Shown one piece after another: positions 1 through 8,795 of a stretch of 64,000 nt of DNA (the stretch's first letter is position 1; every line of letters begins with the position of its first letter). The translations under genes and the position numbers were made by a program. The stretch is taken from positions 310,001 to 374,000 of the forward strand of contig NZ_CP029562.1 of assembly GCF_004136315.1 (NCBI RefSeq). The letters run 5' to 3'. A model generated the notes under the pieces. That model was given only the letters and a program-made list of their open reading frames with translations, ran no database searches and was not told the origin of the DNA. This DNA comes from Mesorhizobium sp. Pch-S (lineage in GTDB: Bacteria > Pseudomonadota > Alphaproteobacteria > Rhizobiales > Rhizobiaceae).

Positions 1-565
1 CAAGGCGAACAACATCGCCAAGGCGGAACTGTCCTACCCGGCTCCCGGCCGTCACGATGATGGTTACGGCGGATGGGCGGGCTATGACCGTACGGTTGCG
101 CTGCCGGTGAAATTCACATTGGCGAGACCCCAGGAAAACGCCCTCATCGATGCCGGCGTCTTTCTCGGCATCTGCCAGACGATCTGCATTCCGCTGCAGG
201 CGCAGCTGAAGGTCGATCCGGCCGAAGATGCGGGCAATCCCGAAGATGCCGAACTGGTGAAAGCGGCATTGGCCGCATTGCCGCAGAAATCCAGTGATGG
301 CTTCGGCGCGAAGACACTGCCGGGGGAGAAGGACAAGCTTCTCGTCGAGGCGACCGCACCTGGCGGAACCAAAAGTGTCGACCTCTTCGTCGCCGGCGAG
401 CAGGGCTATCTGTTCGGCGCGCCGACGCGTGCGGAAAAGGACGGCAAGCTCCTCTTTGCATTCCCCATCCTGGCGCGTCCCGGCAAAGCTGCGCAAGGCG
501 ATGGCCTCCCCTACACGCTGACCACTCCGTCCGGAGCGGTTGAAGGTCTATTGCCCTATCCATGA
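1..565 (+). CDS. DsbD-like disulfide reductase domain protein (5' partial)
   Basis: The gene runs in from the left edge; the reading frame is open from base 2 and about 187 residues are visible. The segment contains GICQTICIPL, a CxxxC cysteine pair in the setting typical of the periplasmic DsbD N-terminal (alpha) immunoglobulin-like domain, followed by about 100 residues of beta-rich sequence. Proteins of this kind pass reducing equivalents to periplasmic thiol partners. No membrane segments are seen in this part, so it may be a stand-alone soluble domain protein rather than a full DsbD. The methionine at 107 is internal, because homologous-looking sequence continues upstream. The peroxiredoxin gene follows 85 bases downstream on the same strand, so both may serve thiol redox chemistry. 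The family call is fairly sure; the specific partner is unknown. Confidence 0.8.
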   Translation, partial: KANNIAKAELSYPAPGRHDDGYGGWAGYDRTVALPVKFTLARPQENALIDAGVFLGICQTICIPLQAQLKVDPAEDAGNPEDAELVKAALAALPQKSSDGFGAKTLPGEKDKLLVEATAPGGTKSVDLFVAGEQGYLFGAPTRAEKDGKLLFAFPILARPGKAAQGDGLPYTLTTPSGAVEGLLPYP

Positions 566-650
566 CAATGGCCTGCCGTGGCCGCATTGCGAGGCGACAC
601 GGAAGGCGCTATCGCTTTGCACTCTTCTCTCCCAGACATAGAGGACTGCC

Positions 651-1136
651 ATGACCATTGCCGTTGGCGAAAAGCTGCCCGAGGCCACCTTCAAGACCAT
701 GACCGACGATGGCGCCAAGGCGCTGACCGGCGCTGAGGTGTTTGCCGGCAAGAAGGTGGTGCTGTTCGGCGTTCCGGGCGCCTTCACACCGACCTGCAAC
801 AACAACCACCTGCCAGGCTACCTCGAAAACCGCGATGCCATCCTGTCGCGCGGTGTCGACCAGATCGCGGTGGTGGCGGTCAACGACCCGTTCGTGATGG
901 GTGCCTGGGCCCGCTTCACCGGCGGCGAAGGCAAGATCCTGTTCCTCGCGGATGGCAGCGGCGATTTCGCCAAGGCTGCCGGCCTTGATATCGACCTCAG
1001 CGCCAACGGGCTCGGCCTGCGTTCCAAGCGCTTTTCGATGATCGTCGACAACGGCACGGTGACAGCACTCAACATCGAGGGCAATCCCGGCCAGGCTGTC
1101 GATTCCAGCGCCGCGAAACTGCTCGAGCAACTCTAG
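651..1136 (+). CDS. Peroxiredoxin, Prx5/type II
   Basis: This 161-residue thiol peroxidase has the family signature PGAFTPTC with the peroxidatic Cys at residue 49. No other cysteine is present, so it belongs to the 1-Cys functional class that depends on glutathione/glutaredoxin or another external thiol for recycling. It reduces hydrogen peroxide and alkyl hydroperoxides in the cytoplasm. Length and start (ATG at 651 after AGAGGACTGCC) fit the family. It sits between a DsbD-like thiol protein and the accessory module starting at 1270; an adjacent rnhA is plausible in the ancestral order but was not tested. Confidence 0.93.
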   Translation: MTIAVGEKLPEATFKTMTDDGAKALTGAEVFAGKKVVLFGVPGAFTPTCNNNHLPGYLENRDAILSRGVDQIAVVAVNDPFVMGAWARFTGGEGKILFLADGSGDFAKAAGLDIDLSANGLGLRSKRFSMIVDNGTVTALNIEGNPGQAVDSSAAKLLEQL

Positions 1137-1269
1137 TCGCTCGCGCCGATAGCTGGCCTTCGCACTTGCGTGGAGCCGTAGCCAGATCCCACGGCACGGC
1201 TTCGCACAGTTCCTTGAATTGCTTCAGGCTCCCCTTTCGCAGAGCGAAACTTTGGGGCAGAGGAGGCAG

Positions 1270-1848
1270 ATGGCCAGAAAAACAAATGCCAGGGAACGCC
1301 TGATCGGCGCAGCACAGGATATTCTGGCTGAGGAAGGGCTGGCGGCGTTCACCTCGAATGCCGTGGTCGAACGCGCCGGGGTGACGCCACCGACCTTCTA
1401 CCATTATTTCGTGAACAAGCAGGCGCTGCTTCGCGAACTGGGCGAACGGATGATGCTGGCGCAGCATGATGTCATCCGGCGCGACACCGGGCTGGTGATC
1501 CGTGGGCCAGAAGATTTCCGCAAGGCCTGTGAACGAACCGTGCATGAAGCCTTCGCGAGCACACGAGCCTTCCGTGGCGGCTATGCCTTGCTGGTATCGC
1601 TGCGCGCCTTGCCCGATCTGCGTGACGTCAGGCTGCGCGCGCATGCCGACATAGCGCGGCTGATCTCCACCTATCTTCACGAGCAGGGATTGAGCAAAGG
1701 GCCGGACGACCTCATCGTGCCGGCCCGGGTGGCGCTCGAATATCTCTACGCCGCGATCGAGATGCTGTTCGAGACGGACTTCGCAAACCAGGAAGAGGTG
1801 CTGCGCCTGACGGTGGAGACTCATGTCCGGCTTTATGAGCTGTTCTGA
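1270..1848 (+). CDS. TetR/AcrR family transcriptional regulator
   Basis: The 192-residue protein has an N-terminal TetR DNA-binding domain (about residues 8-55) with the recognition-helix pattern TPPTFYHYFVNKQALL; the C-terminal half is a divergent ligand-binding helical domain. The ATG at 1270 is chosen because AGGAGG lies just upstream (1261-1266) and the HTH then starts at the usual position; an ATG at 1219 would add 17 unlikely residues. Its 3' end overlaps the convergent MFS gene by 16 bases. By context it probably represses the transporter and the divergent amidohydrolase, which share an AT-rich promoter region near 3200-3298. The ligand is unknown. Confidence 0.88.
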   Translation: MARKTNARERLIGAAQDILAEEGLAAFTSNAVVERAGVTPPTFYHYFVNKQALLRELGERMMLAQHDVIRRDTGLVIRGPEDFRKACERTVHEAFASTRAFRGGYALLVSLRALPDLRDVRLRAHADIARLISTYLHEQGLSKGPDDLIVPARVALEYLYAAIEMLFETDFANQEEVLRLTVETHVRLYELF

Positions 1849-3200
1849 TCTGCCACCGGCGTCGTCACGCCGACACGCAGCATCAGGGCGCAGCCGACCA
1901 CGAACAGCACAATAAGGCTGCCGAACCCGATCCGCTGGCTGCCGCTCAGCGCGGTCATCAGCGCGACCAGCGCCGGCCCCAGCCAGACGGTGATTGTGCT
2001 CGTCATCGCATAGATGCCGAAGAACTGGCCAAGCCGGTCCGGCGGGCTCAGCATCACCAGCAGCGACCGGCAGGACGCATAGGCAGCCACGATCATAGCG
2101 CCCATCGGAATGGCGCTGATGAGGAAGATGACGTCGGTGGTCTCAGCGAACATCGATCTCTCCGAGGCCTGCGCGGCGATTGGCACCAGCCCGAACAGGA
2201 TCGCATCGCGGCTGATCGAAATCTGGAACAGGAACAGCACGGTGATCGCCAGCAATTCGGTCATGATCGCATTGCGAGGCCCCAATTGCCGATCGAGCCA
2301 GCCGGCTGCCAATCCGCCGCCCACCGCCGCAATCGTCACGATGATGCCCATCGCAGCGTTTTCCGCACGCGTCCATCCCAATGTTCCCGACGTGTAGACG
2401 GCCGTAATCGCGAACAGCGCGATCAGCCCGTCCATGAAGACCATGCGCGCGATCAGGAACCGCATGATCTGCGGCCATTCGGCAAACAGCGCGCGAACGG
2501 TGGCGATGAGGCGGATATCGCGGGGAAAAGGGCTGACCCCGCGCCAGCGTCCCGCCGCCCCAGGGCGGTCCGGCATGAAGCAAAGGAACGGCCAGACGAA
2601 GACAGCGATCCAGATCGCACAGACGATGCCCGACAGGCGCGCGACGTCGACTTCCGCCAGCCCGGCGGGCGGATAACGCGTGAAGTAGAGTACCCCAAGC
2701 AACAACAGCACCGACGCAGCGCTGCTCAATGCCAGCCCGAGTCCCGAAATGAGCGACACTTCACTTTTCGTCCCGGCGACACCAAGCAGCGCATTCTGGA
2801 AGAGCTCGGATACCGAAAAGCAGCAACCGGCCAGCGCCAGCAGCGTCATGACCAGTGGAATTGCGTATGGCGTTTCCGGGTGAATGAAACTCAGCCCCAC
2901 GCATGACAGCGCCAACGCCAGCATCAGCGCGGCCAGCACCGGCTTCTTTCTGCCCCCGCGATCCATGTAACTGCCGAGGAAAGGCGCGATCATCGCCATT
3001 GCAAAGCCGGCGATCATCTGCGTGGTGCTGAACAATGCCTGGCCGCGCACCGGATCGCCGACCACGGACTGCGCGAAATATGTAGAATACACATATATTA
3101 CAATAAGATAGTAAAATGGCCCGCGTGCCCAATCCAAGCTGGCCCACCACCAGCCCGCAGGCGGAACACCGTGCCATAATCGTTTCGCCACCGCCCCCAC
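1833..3200 (-). CDS. MFS transporter, UMF1/Atg22-like
   Basis: This 455-residue integral membrane protein has about 12 hydrophobic segments. The N-terminal WASLDWARGPFYYLIVIYV, with the Asp-Trp-Ala core, resembles the UMF1/Atg22-like branch of the major facilitator superfamily, and the cytoplasmic loop MDRGGRKKP is the expected basic loop after helix 2. The start is a GTG at 3200 preceded by GGAGGGGAG. It is divergent from an amidohydrolase and convergent with a TetR gene, so it probably imports or exports the substrate of that module. Codons at about 3065-3115 are strikingly AT-rich compared with the rest of the gene, perhaps because they overlap regulatory DNA. Substrate unknown. Confidence 0.86.
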   Translation of the reverse strand: MGAVAKRLWHGVPPAGWWWASLDWARGPFYYLIVIYVYSTYFAQSVVGDPVRGQALFSTTQMIAGFAMAMIAPFLGSYMDRGGRKKPVLAALMLALALSCVGLSFIHPETPYAIPLVMTLLALAGCCFSVSELFQNALLGVAGTKSEVSLISGLGLALSSAASVLLLLGVLYFTRYPPAGLAEVDVARLSGIVCAIWIAVFVWPFLCFMPDRPGAAGRWRGVSPFPRDIRLIATVRALFAEWPQIMRFLIARMVFMDGLIALFAITAVYTSGTLGWTRAENAAMGIIVTIAAVGGGLAAGWLDRQLGPRNAIMTELLAITVLFLFQISISRDAILFGLVPIAAQASERSMFAETTDVIFLISAIPMGAMIVAAYASCRSLLVMLSPPDRLGQFFGIYAMTSTITVWLGPALVALMTALSGSQRIGFGSLIVLFVVGCALMLRVGVTTPVADQNSS

Positions 3201-3298
3201 GCTCCCCTCCCTGAGATATGTATACTAATAACTATAGACAGATTCTGCCTCCTGCGCCATTCTGTTTTCAACTGACGGAATCGAGATTGGGTAGGAAC
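3201..3298. promoter_or_regulatory. Divergent promoter region, MFS transporter / amidohydrolase
   Basis: About 100 bases separate the GTG of the MFS gene from the preferred GTG of the amidohydrolase. The part at 3215-3240 is AT-rich (ATATGTATACTAATAACTAT) in an otherwise GC-rich setting and contains the small palindrome GTATAC. It is the likely site of divergent promoters and of binding by the adjacent TetR regulator. No long perfect operator palindrome could be picked out, so the operator itself is not assigned. Confidence 0.45.
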
Positions 3299-4909
3299 GT
3301 GGGAGAGTTCTTGTTTCACGGCGGAGCGATCTTGCCCGCGCATGGTGACCACGCTCCCGAGAGCCTGCTCGTCATCGGCGACCGGATCGATTTTGTCGGA
3401 TCGCTGGCCGATGCGCGACGCTGCGCGAAGGACGCAGGCCGGGTACCGCAGGAGATCGATCTAGCCGGGCGTGCCATCGTCCCAGGTTTCATCGACGGGC
3501 ACCTGCACCCGATGCCGATGATTTTCTTCGCCATGTCGGCCGATCTCAACGGCGCACACGACATGGCTGCGGTCGGTGCCCGGCTGCATGCGCAGCAAGC
3601 GCGGCTCGCCGTGGACGAATGGTTGATCGGCGTCCAGTTCGAGAGCAACCGCCTGCCTGCGGGCGAAGTGCTGGATGCGGTGCTTCTGGACCAGTGGTTT
3701 CCCGATCGGCCGGTGCTTATCTATGGCCGCGACGGTCACGGCGTCATTGTCAATTCAGTCGTGCTGTCAATGTTGTCCGGCGAACTGGCATCGGATCCGG
3801 CGGGCGGCACAATCGGCCGTGACGCGTCCGGTCACCCGGACGGCCGTTTCTTCGAAAAAGCCGTGGGTCTGGTTCAGGCAAAGACGCCAATACCTGCCCC
3901 CGGCCGCATGTTGGTCGCCATGGGAGAGGTGTTCGCGCGGCTGGCGCGGTCCGGCATCACCTCGATCGGGGCGATGCTGCAGAGCGACGACGAAGGACCG
4001 GCGGGAGAGGCCGGGCGACTGGAGAGCTTCATCGCGCTCGCCTTGCCGGAACTCGTAGCACAGTCGATCTACACCATCGTCATCGGTCGCACTCTGGCAG
4101 GTGTCGAAGCGCTGGCTGGTTCGGCACTCGATGATCCCCGCCGCAGCACCAAAACGCGCGCGATCAAGATCTTCGCCGATGGAACCTTCGGCTCGTGCAC
4201 CGCTTGCATGAACCAACCATACAGCGATAGCGGCTGCACCCATGGCTATATGACCTTGCCGGAAGATGAGATCTACCGGCGGATGGAAGCCGCGCATCTT
4301 GCAGGGTATCAGATCTGCATTCATGCAATCGGTGACCGTGGCATCGCCAATTGTGTGCGGCTGTTCGAACGCCTGCTGGCAGAGCATCCGTGCGAGGATC
4401 ATCGCCACCGTATCGAACACGCCTCGATCGCCGATCACGAACTGATCGCGCGGATCGCGCGTATCGGGCTGCACGTCTGCTCCCAGCCGCTGTTCATCCG
4501 GTCCGAAATGGCGTGGCTACCCGCGCGGCTGGGCGAGGAACGCACGGGCCACGTCTATCCGTTCCGTGACTTCCTCGACGCCGGCATCGCGCTGGCCGGG
4601 TCCTCGGACGCGCCGATCGAAGATCCCGACGTGATCGCCGCAATCGACTTTGCGGTAAACCGCGGCGGTTTCCACCCCGAACAGGGCGTATCGGTTCGCG
4701 AAGCGCTGGACATGTACACGGCGAACGCGGCCCGCCTGCAGTTCGAGGAGAACGACAAGGGCTCGCTCAACGCGGGGAAGCTCGCCGATCTCGTCATTCT
4801 CGACCGCGATCCCCTGTCGGTCCCCGCGCAGGATATCGGGACGCTGTCGGTCATGGCGACGATGATCCGGGGCCGGTTCGTCCATGACCTGATTGGTGTC
4901 CAGGGCTGA
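3299..4909 (+). CDS. Amidohydrolase family 3 (YtcJ-like) metal-dependent hydrolase
   Basis: About 536 residues from the preferred GTG at 3299; a longer ATG start at 3218 would lie only 18 bases from the divergent gene and adds 27 residues unlike the family. The N-terminal beta-sandwich leads into GFIDGHLHP, the HxH metal motif of the amidohydrolase superfamily (residues 68 and 70). Later metal and catalytic landmarks are KIFADGTFGS (lysine), CIHAIGDRG and RIEHASI (histidines) and AGSSDAP (aspartate). This architecture is that of the YtcJ/AepA-like amidohydrolase 3 family, which hydrolyses C-N bonds. A mandelate-racemase-like enzyme follows 65 bases downstream, so the two probably act on the same compound. 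Substrate unknown. Confidence 0.85.
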   Translation: MGEFLFHGGAILPAHGDHAPESLLVIGDRIDFVGSLADARRCAKDAGRVPQEIDLAGRAIVPGFIDGHLHPMPMIFFAMSADLNGAHDMAAVGARLHAQQARLAVDEWLIGVQFESNRLPAGEVLDAVLLDQWFPDRPVLIYGRDGHGVIVNSVVLSMLSGELASDPAGGTIGRDASGHPDGRFFEKAVGLVQAKTPIPAPGRMLVAMGEVFARLARSGITSIGAMLQSDDEGPAGEAGRLESFIALALPELVAQSIYTIVIGRTLAGVEALAGSALDDPRRSTKTRAIKIFADGTFGSCTACMNQPYSDSGCTHGYMTLPEDEIYRRMEAAHLAGYQICIHAIGDRGIANCVRLFERLLAEHPCEDHRHRIEHASIADHELIARIARIGLHVCSQPLFIRSEMAWLPARLGEERTGHVYPFRDFLDAGIALAGSSDAPIEDPDVIAAIDFAVNRGGFHPEQGVSVREALDMYTANAARLQFEENDKGSLNAGKLADLVILDRDPLSVPAQDIGTLSVMATMIRGRFVHDLIGVQG

Positions 4910-4974
4910 CGCAGGGCCAAAACGCTCGCTGAACGTCAGCAGCGCGAAGCTCGATCTCGAAAAAGGAAATCCAC

Positions 4975-6147
4975 ATGCAACATGATCCGATCGTGAAGAT
5001 CGAACTGCGCCCGGTCTTCGTGCCGTTCACGGAAATGGTGCGTACGCATCTGCAAGGCGGCAGCGGCAAGGTGGCGATGGGCCTGAAGGTGGAGGACCAC
5101 TGGCTCGGCGGCGACTTCCTGATCTGCCGCATGACGACGGAAAATGGCGTCGTCGGCCTGGGCGAAAGCTATGTCTGGCTGGTCGAGAGCGGCGTGTCGC
5201 CGCAACTGATGGCTGACGTGATCGAACGGCATCTTGCCCGCTTCGTTCTGGGACGTTCCGCTTTCGACATCGGCGCCATCCACGGCAAGTTCGACAACAA
5301 CGTCGCCCGCAACGAAATGGCGAAGGGCTTGCTGGACATGGCGCTGCACGACGTAGCGGCGCGCAGCGTTGGCCGGCCTGTCCACGACCTTTGCGGCGGA
5401 CGCCAGATCGATCGCGTTCCGCTCAGCCTGGTGATGCCCCTCACCGACGTGCCGACGATCCTGGAAATCACGCGCATGGCGCTTGGGGCGGGTATCCGTT
5501 CCTTCCGCTGCAAACTGGGGGACGGACGCACGCGTGACGTGGCGATCATATCAGCCGTGCGCGACCTGATCGGACCGGATGCCGGTTTGCGCGTCGACTA
5601 CAACCAGGCCTACACGCCCAATGAGGCACTTGCGGCGATCGAGGCGATCGCGCCCTACGGCATCGATTTCGCCGAGCAGCCGGTGCGCGCGGACGATTTC
5701 GCCGGCATGGCCTGGGTGCAGTCCCGCACCAGCGTGCCGCTGATGGCACATGAGGGCGCCTTCGGCCTGAGGGACATCGTGACGCTCGCGGAAATGGGTG
5801 GCATCCGCTGCTTTGGACTGAATGCCGAACGGCCCGGTGGCATGACGGGCGCATTGCGCGCGATCGACTATGCCACCGCGCGTGGACTGGATGTGGTGCT
5901 GCACAACCAATGTGGTGGCATCGGCAGTGCGATGCTGCTGCACCTGCACGCCGCGCGCGCGGCCAACATACGCCACGCCACCGAATTGCAGGGCCATCTC
6001 ATGCTCGAGCACAGCCTGATCCAGGAAAGCATCGACTATGATGGCGGATCAGCTGCGGTACCGGACGGCCCAGGCTGGGGCGTGACGCTGGACGAAGCGG
6101 CTGTGGATCGTTTCGCCAGGGCGGACTGGATCACACTGAAGGCCTGA
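4975..6147 (+). CDS. Enolase superfamily, mandelate racemase/muconate lactonizing-like enzyme
   Basis: The 390-residue protein has the enolase-superfamily capping domain (about 1-135) and TIM barrel. By eye the acid/base and metal positions are R178-x-K180 on the second strand, D208 (VDYNQ), E234 (FAEQP), E260 (AHEG) and H310 (VVLHNQ). The residue that pairs with the histidine in mandelate racemase is normally Asp but appears to be N283 here, and the first Lys of KxK is Arg, so the chemistry may be dehydration or a one-base epimerisation rather than mandelate-type racemisation. AAAAGGAAA lies upstream of ATG 4975. It is co-directional with the amidohydrolase in what looks like a small catabolic operon. 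The exact reaction is not assignable. Confidence 0.85.
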   Translation: MQHDPIVKIELRPVFVPFTEMVRTHLQGGSGKVAMGLKVEDHWLGGDFLICRMTTENGVVGLGESYVWLVESGVSPQLMADVIERHLARFVLGRSAFDIGAIHGKFDNNVARNEMAKGLLDMALHDVAARSVGRPVHDLCGGRQIDRVPLSLVMPLTDVPTILEITRMALGAGIRSFRCKLGDGRTRDVAIISAVRDLIGPDAGLRVDYNQAYTPNEALAAIEAIAPYGIDFAEQPVRADDFAGMAWVQSRTSVPLMAHEGAFGLRDIVTLAEMGGIRCFGLNAERPGGMTGALRAIDYATARGLDVVLHNQCGGIGSAMLLHLHAARAANIRHATELQGHLMLEHSLIQESIDYDGGSAAVPDGPGWGVTLDEAAVDRFARADWITLKA

Positions 6148-6180
6148 TGAGCCCTGGACACGGGAAGCAACAAGCCGAGG

Positions 6181-6200
6181 GCCTTCCATCGTGGAAGGGC
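6181..6200. terminator. Hairpin between convergent genes
   Basis: CCTTCCA TCG TGGAAGG forms a 7-bp stem with a 3-base loop, extended by flanking GCCGAGG/GGCATCGGC pairing. It lies between the end of the enolase-superfamily gene and the end of rnhA and could stop transcription from both sides. There is no clear U tract. Confidence 0.5.
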
Positions 6201-6209
6201 ATCGGCCGT

Positions 6210-6743
6210 TCAATAGCTCTGCGACGACCGACGGGGCTTCGGAGCGCTGGTCTTCGCCGGCGCATCGACCCTGGGGGGACGAGCGGCGCTCGCCGTTGCG
6301 GAACCCGACTTCTTGAAAGGCGCCATGCCCTCGCGAGCCAGTTCGTCAGCGCGCTCGTTTTCCGGATGACCGGCGTGACCCTTGACCCAGTGCCAGGTCA
6401 CATCGTGACGCCGGTTGGCCTCGTCCAGGGCCTGCCAGAGTTCGCCATTCTTGACCGGCTTCTTGTCAGCGGTCTTCCAGCCGTTGCGCTTCCAGCCATG
6501 GATCCACTTGGAGATGCCGTCCATGACATATTTGCTGTCGGTGTGAAGATCGACCTTGCAGGCTTCCTTCAACGCATTCAGCCCGGAGATTGCCGCCAGC
6601 AGCTCCATGCGGTTGTTGGTGGTATCCGCTTCGCCGCCCGACAGCTCCTTGGTCTTGCCGTTGAAGCGCAGGATGGCGCCCCAGCCGCCCGGTCCCGGAT
6701 TGCCGGAACAGGCTCCGTCGGTGAAAACCTCGACATGCTTCAT
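6210..6743 (-). CDS. rnhA: Ribonuclease HI
   Basis: This 177-residue enzyme cleaves the RNA strand of RNA-DNA hybrids. The catalytic carboxylates are in their normal settings: D9 ([11 protein letters not shown]), E47 (NNRMELLA), D69 (LHTDSKYV) and D133 (ENERADELA), with the loop histidine in KGHAGHPEN. The catalytic core fills about residues 1-145; the last 30 residues are a basic, Pro/Ala/Ser-rich tail. Its ATG overlaps the end of thrB by 4 bases, so it is the last gene of the ispH-thrB-rnhA group. Confidence 0.96.
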   Translation of the reverse strand: MKHVEVFTDGACSGNPGPGGWGAILRFNGKTKELSGGEADTTNNRMELLAAISGLNALKEACKVDLHTDSKYVMDGISKWIHGWKRNGWKTADKKPVKNGELWQALDEANRRHDVTWHWVKGHAGHPENERADELAREGMAPFKKSGSATASAARPPRVDAPAKTSAPKPRRSSQSY

Positions 6744-7702
6744 TTCAGGCCATACTCGGATGCTGAGCCGATCGCGCGGTGGAAGCGCATGCGGCGGATG
6801 TATTCAGTCGGATCACGCTTGATGACAAGGCCGCCGTCAGGAACGGTCAGCCAGTCATAGAGACGCGTCAGCATGAAGCGCAGCGCAGAGCCGCGCGCCA
6901 GCATTGGCAGCGCCTCCCGCTCTGCCGCATCGAGCGGCCGCACGCTCTGGTAGCCGGCCAGCAGCGCAGTTCCCTTGGTCAAGTTGAAGGAAAAGTCCTT
7001 CTCGAAGCACCAGGCATTGAGGCAGGTGGCGAGATCGTAAGCGTAGAAATCGTCGCAGGCGAAATAGAAGTCGATCAGGCCTGACAGCTTCTCGCCAAGG
7101 AAGAAGACGTTGTCCGGGAAGAGATCGGCATGGATGATGCCTGTCGGCAGACCTTCCGGCCAGTTGCGGCCGAAGTCGGCGAAATCCGCGTCGACCTCGG
7201 CCGCGAGACCAGGTTCGACCTCGTCGGCGCGCGCGCGTGACGCCTCCCAGAGCTTGCGCCAGCCATCGATCGCAAGCGCATTGTCGCGGTGCATGGCGAA
7301 ATCGGCACTGGCCAGATGCATTGCGGCCAGGGCCTTGCCGACTTCCCGGCAGTGCGCGACGCCGGGTTTGCGCAACCACATGCCTTCCAGGAAGGTGATG
7401 ATGACTGCCGGCCGACCGGCCAGTGTGCCGATCATGGAACCGTCGTGGCGCTGCACCGGCAGCGGGCATGAGATGCCCTTCTTGGCGAGATGATCCATCA
7501 GCCCGAGGAAGAAAGGCAGGTCAGCCTTTTCCACGCGCTTTTCGTAAAGTGTCAGGATGAAGGAGCCTGTCGTGGTGTGCAGCAGGAAGTTGGAATTTTC
7601 CGTACCCTCGGCGATGCCCTTGTAGGAAAGCAGCTCACCGACCGAATACTCCCTCAGGAAAGCCGCAAGCTCGCCCTCACCCACATCGGTATAGACCGCC
7701 AT
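6740..7702 (-). CDS. thrB: Homoserine kinase
   Basis: About 320 residues. It phosphorylates homoserine at the penultimate step of threonine synthesis. This is the APH/choline-kinase-fold type used by alpha- and some gammaproteobacteria, not the GHMP type: it has HADLFPDN (H191, D193, N198) followed by the metal-binding Asp in [12 protein letters not shown] (D211). The ATG at 7702 is preferred over a GTG one codon earlier; it overlaps the ispH stop as TGATG, which suggests translational coupling. rnhA follows with a 4-base overlap. Confidence 0.95.
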   Translation of the reverse strand: MAVYTDVGEGELAAFLREYSVGELLSYKGIAEGTENSNFLLHTTTGSFILTLYEKRVEKADLPFFLGLMDHLAKKGISCPLPVQRHDGSMIGTLAGRPAVIITFLEGMWLRKPGVAHCREVGKALAAMHLASADFAMHRDNALAIDGWRKLWEASRARADEVEPGLAAEVDADFADFGRNWPEGLPTGIIHADLFPDNVFFLGEKLSGLIDFYFACDDFYAYDLATCLNAWCFEKDFSFNLTKGTALLAGYQSVRPLDAAEREALPMLARGSALRFMLTRLYDWLTVPDGGLVIKRDPTEYIRRMRFHRAIGSASEYGLK

Positions 7703-8712
7703 CACACGGTCCCGTTTACGAAGGCCATGTCGGCCGGTGTCAGTTCGACATCGCGCAGCACCCGCATCACCGGGAAGTCCTCCGTTTCCGTAGCCGTCAC
7801 CGCCAGTTCGACTGAAACGTCGAAACGCTGGCGGAAGGCATTGATGATCTCATCGACGATGATCTCCGGCGCCGAGGCACCCGCGGAGAGGCCAAGCGTC
7901 CGTATCGAGCCGATGTCATTCCACGGAATCTCGGAAGCGCGCTGCACGAGAAGCGACATCGCAGCACCCGCGCGCTCCGCCACTTCGACAAGACGGCGCG
8001 AGTTCGAAGAATTCGGCGCGCCGACAACCAGATAGAGATCGCAGCCGGGAGCGGTCTCCTTCACCGCATCCTGCCGATTGGTCGTTGCGTAGCAGATCGA
8101 TTCCGCCGCCGCCGCCTGCAAGGCAGGGAAACGTTCCTCCAAGGCCCGGATGATGCCAGCGGTGTCTTCCACCGAGAGCGTCGTCTGGGTGACAAAACCA
8201 AGCGCCTCGGGATCCGCAGGCTGGAATGAAGCTGCGTCTGCTTCCGTCTCGATCAGCGTCACCGCGCCGTCAGGCAACTGTCCCATCGTGCCGATCACCT
8301 CCGGGTGGCCGGCATGGCCGATCAGAAGCACGTGGCGACCGAGGCGCTGGTGGCGCATGGCCTGCTTGTGCACCTTGGAGACAAGCGGACAAGTGGCGTC
8401 GAGATAAAAGAGGTTCCGCGCCACGGCGTCCGCCGGCACGGACTTCGGCACGCCATGCGCCGAGAACACCACCGGGGACTGCTTGTGTTCCTCCGGGATC
8501 TCGGAAAGTTCCTCGATGAAAACCGCACCGAGGTTTTGCAAGCCCTCGACCACATAGCGGTTGTGGACGATCTCATGGCGGACATAAACCGGTGCGCCGT
8601 ATTTCTTCAGTGCCAGCACGACGATCTGGATGGCGCGATCGACGCCGGCGCAGAAACCACGTGGCTGGCAGAGCCTGATCGTGAGCGGCGGTTTAACGGC
8701 TTTGTTCAACAT
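7702..8712 (-). CDS. ispH: 4-hydroxy-3-methylbut-2-enyl diphosphate reductase
   Basis: Last enzyme of the MEP isoprenoid pathway; a [4Fe-4S] protein that makes IPP and DMAPP. The three cluster cysteines are present at about C21 (GFCAGV), C108 (DATCPL) and C207 ([10 protein letters not shown]) when counted from the preferred ATG at 8712. An ATG at 8766 would add 18 poorly conserved residues. Conserved substrate histidines (EIVHN, SAHGV, GHAGHPE) are in place. It forms a tight operon with thrB. The first enzyme of the same pathway, dxs, is also in this window (20914-22827). Confidence 0.96.
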   Translation of the reverse strand: MLNKAVKPPLTIRLCQPRGFCAGVDRAIQIVVLALKKYGAPVYVRHEIVHNRYVVEGLQNLGAVFIEELSEIPEEHKQSPVVFSAHGVPKSVPADAVARNLFYLDATCPLVSKVHKQAMRHQRLGRHVLLIGHAGHPEVIGTMGQLPDGAVTLIETEADAASFQPADPEALGFVTQTTLSVEDTAGIIRALEERFPALQAAAAESICYATTNRQDAVKETAPGCDLYLVVGAPNSSNSRRLVEVAERAGAAMSLLVQRASEIPWNDIGSIRTLGLSAGASAPEIIVDEIINAFRQRFDVSVELAVTATETEDFPVMRVLRDVELTPADMAFVNGTV

Positions 8713-8795
8713 GCTTTCCCATCGGCTGGACGCGCGGCGCTCCCGTGCGGACATGATGTCCGCCACCCCTGTCTGTCAAGGGCGCGGACGGACTC

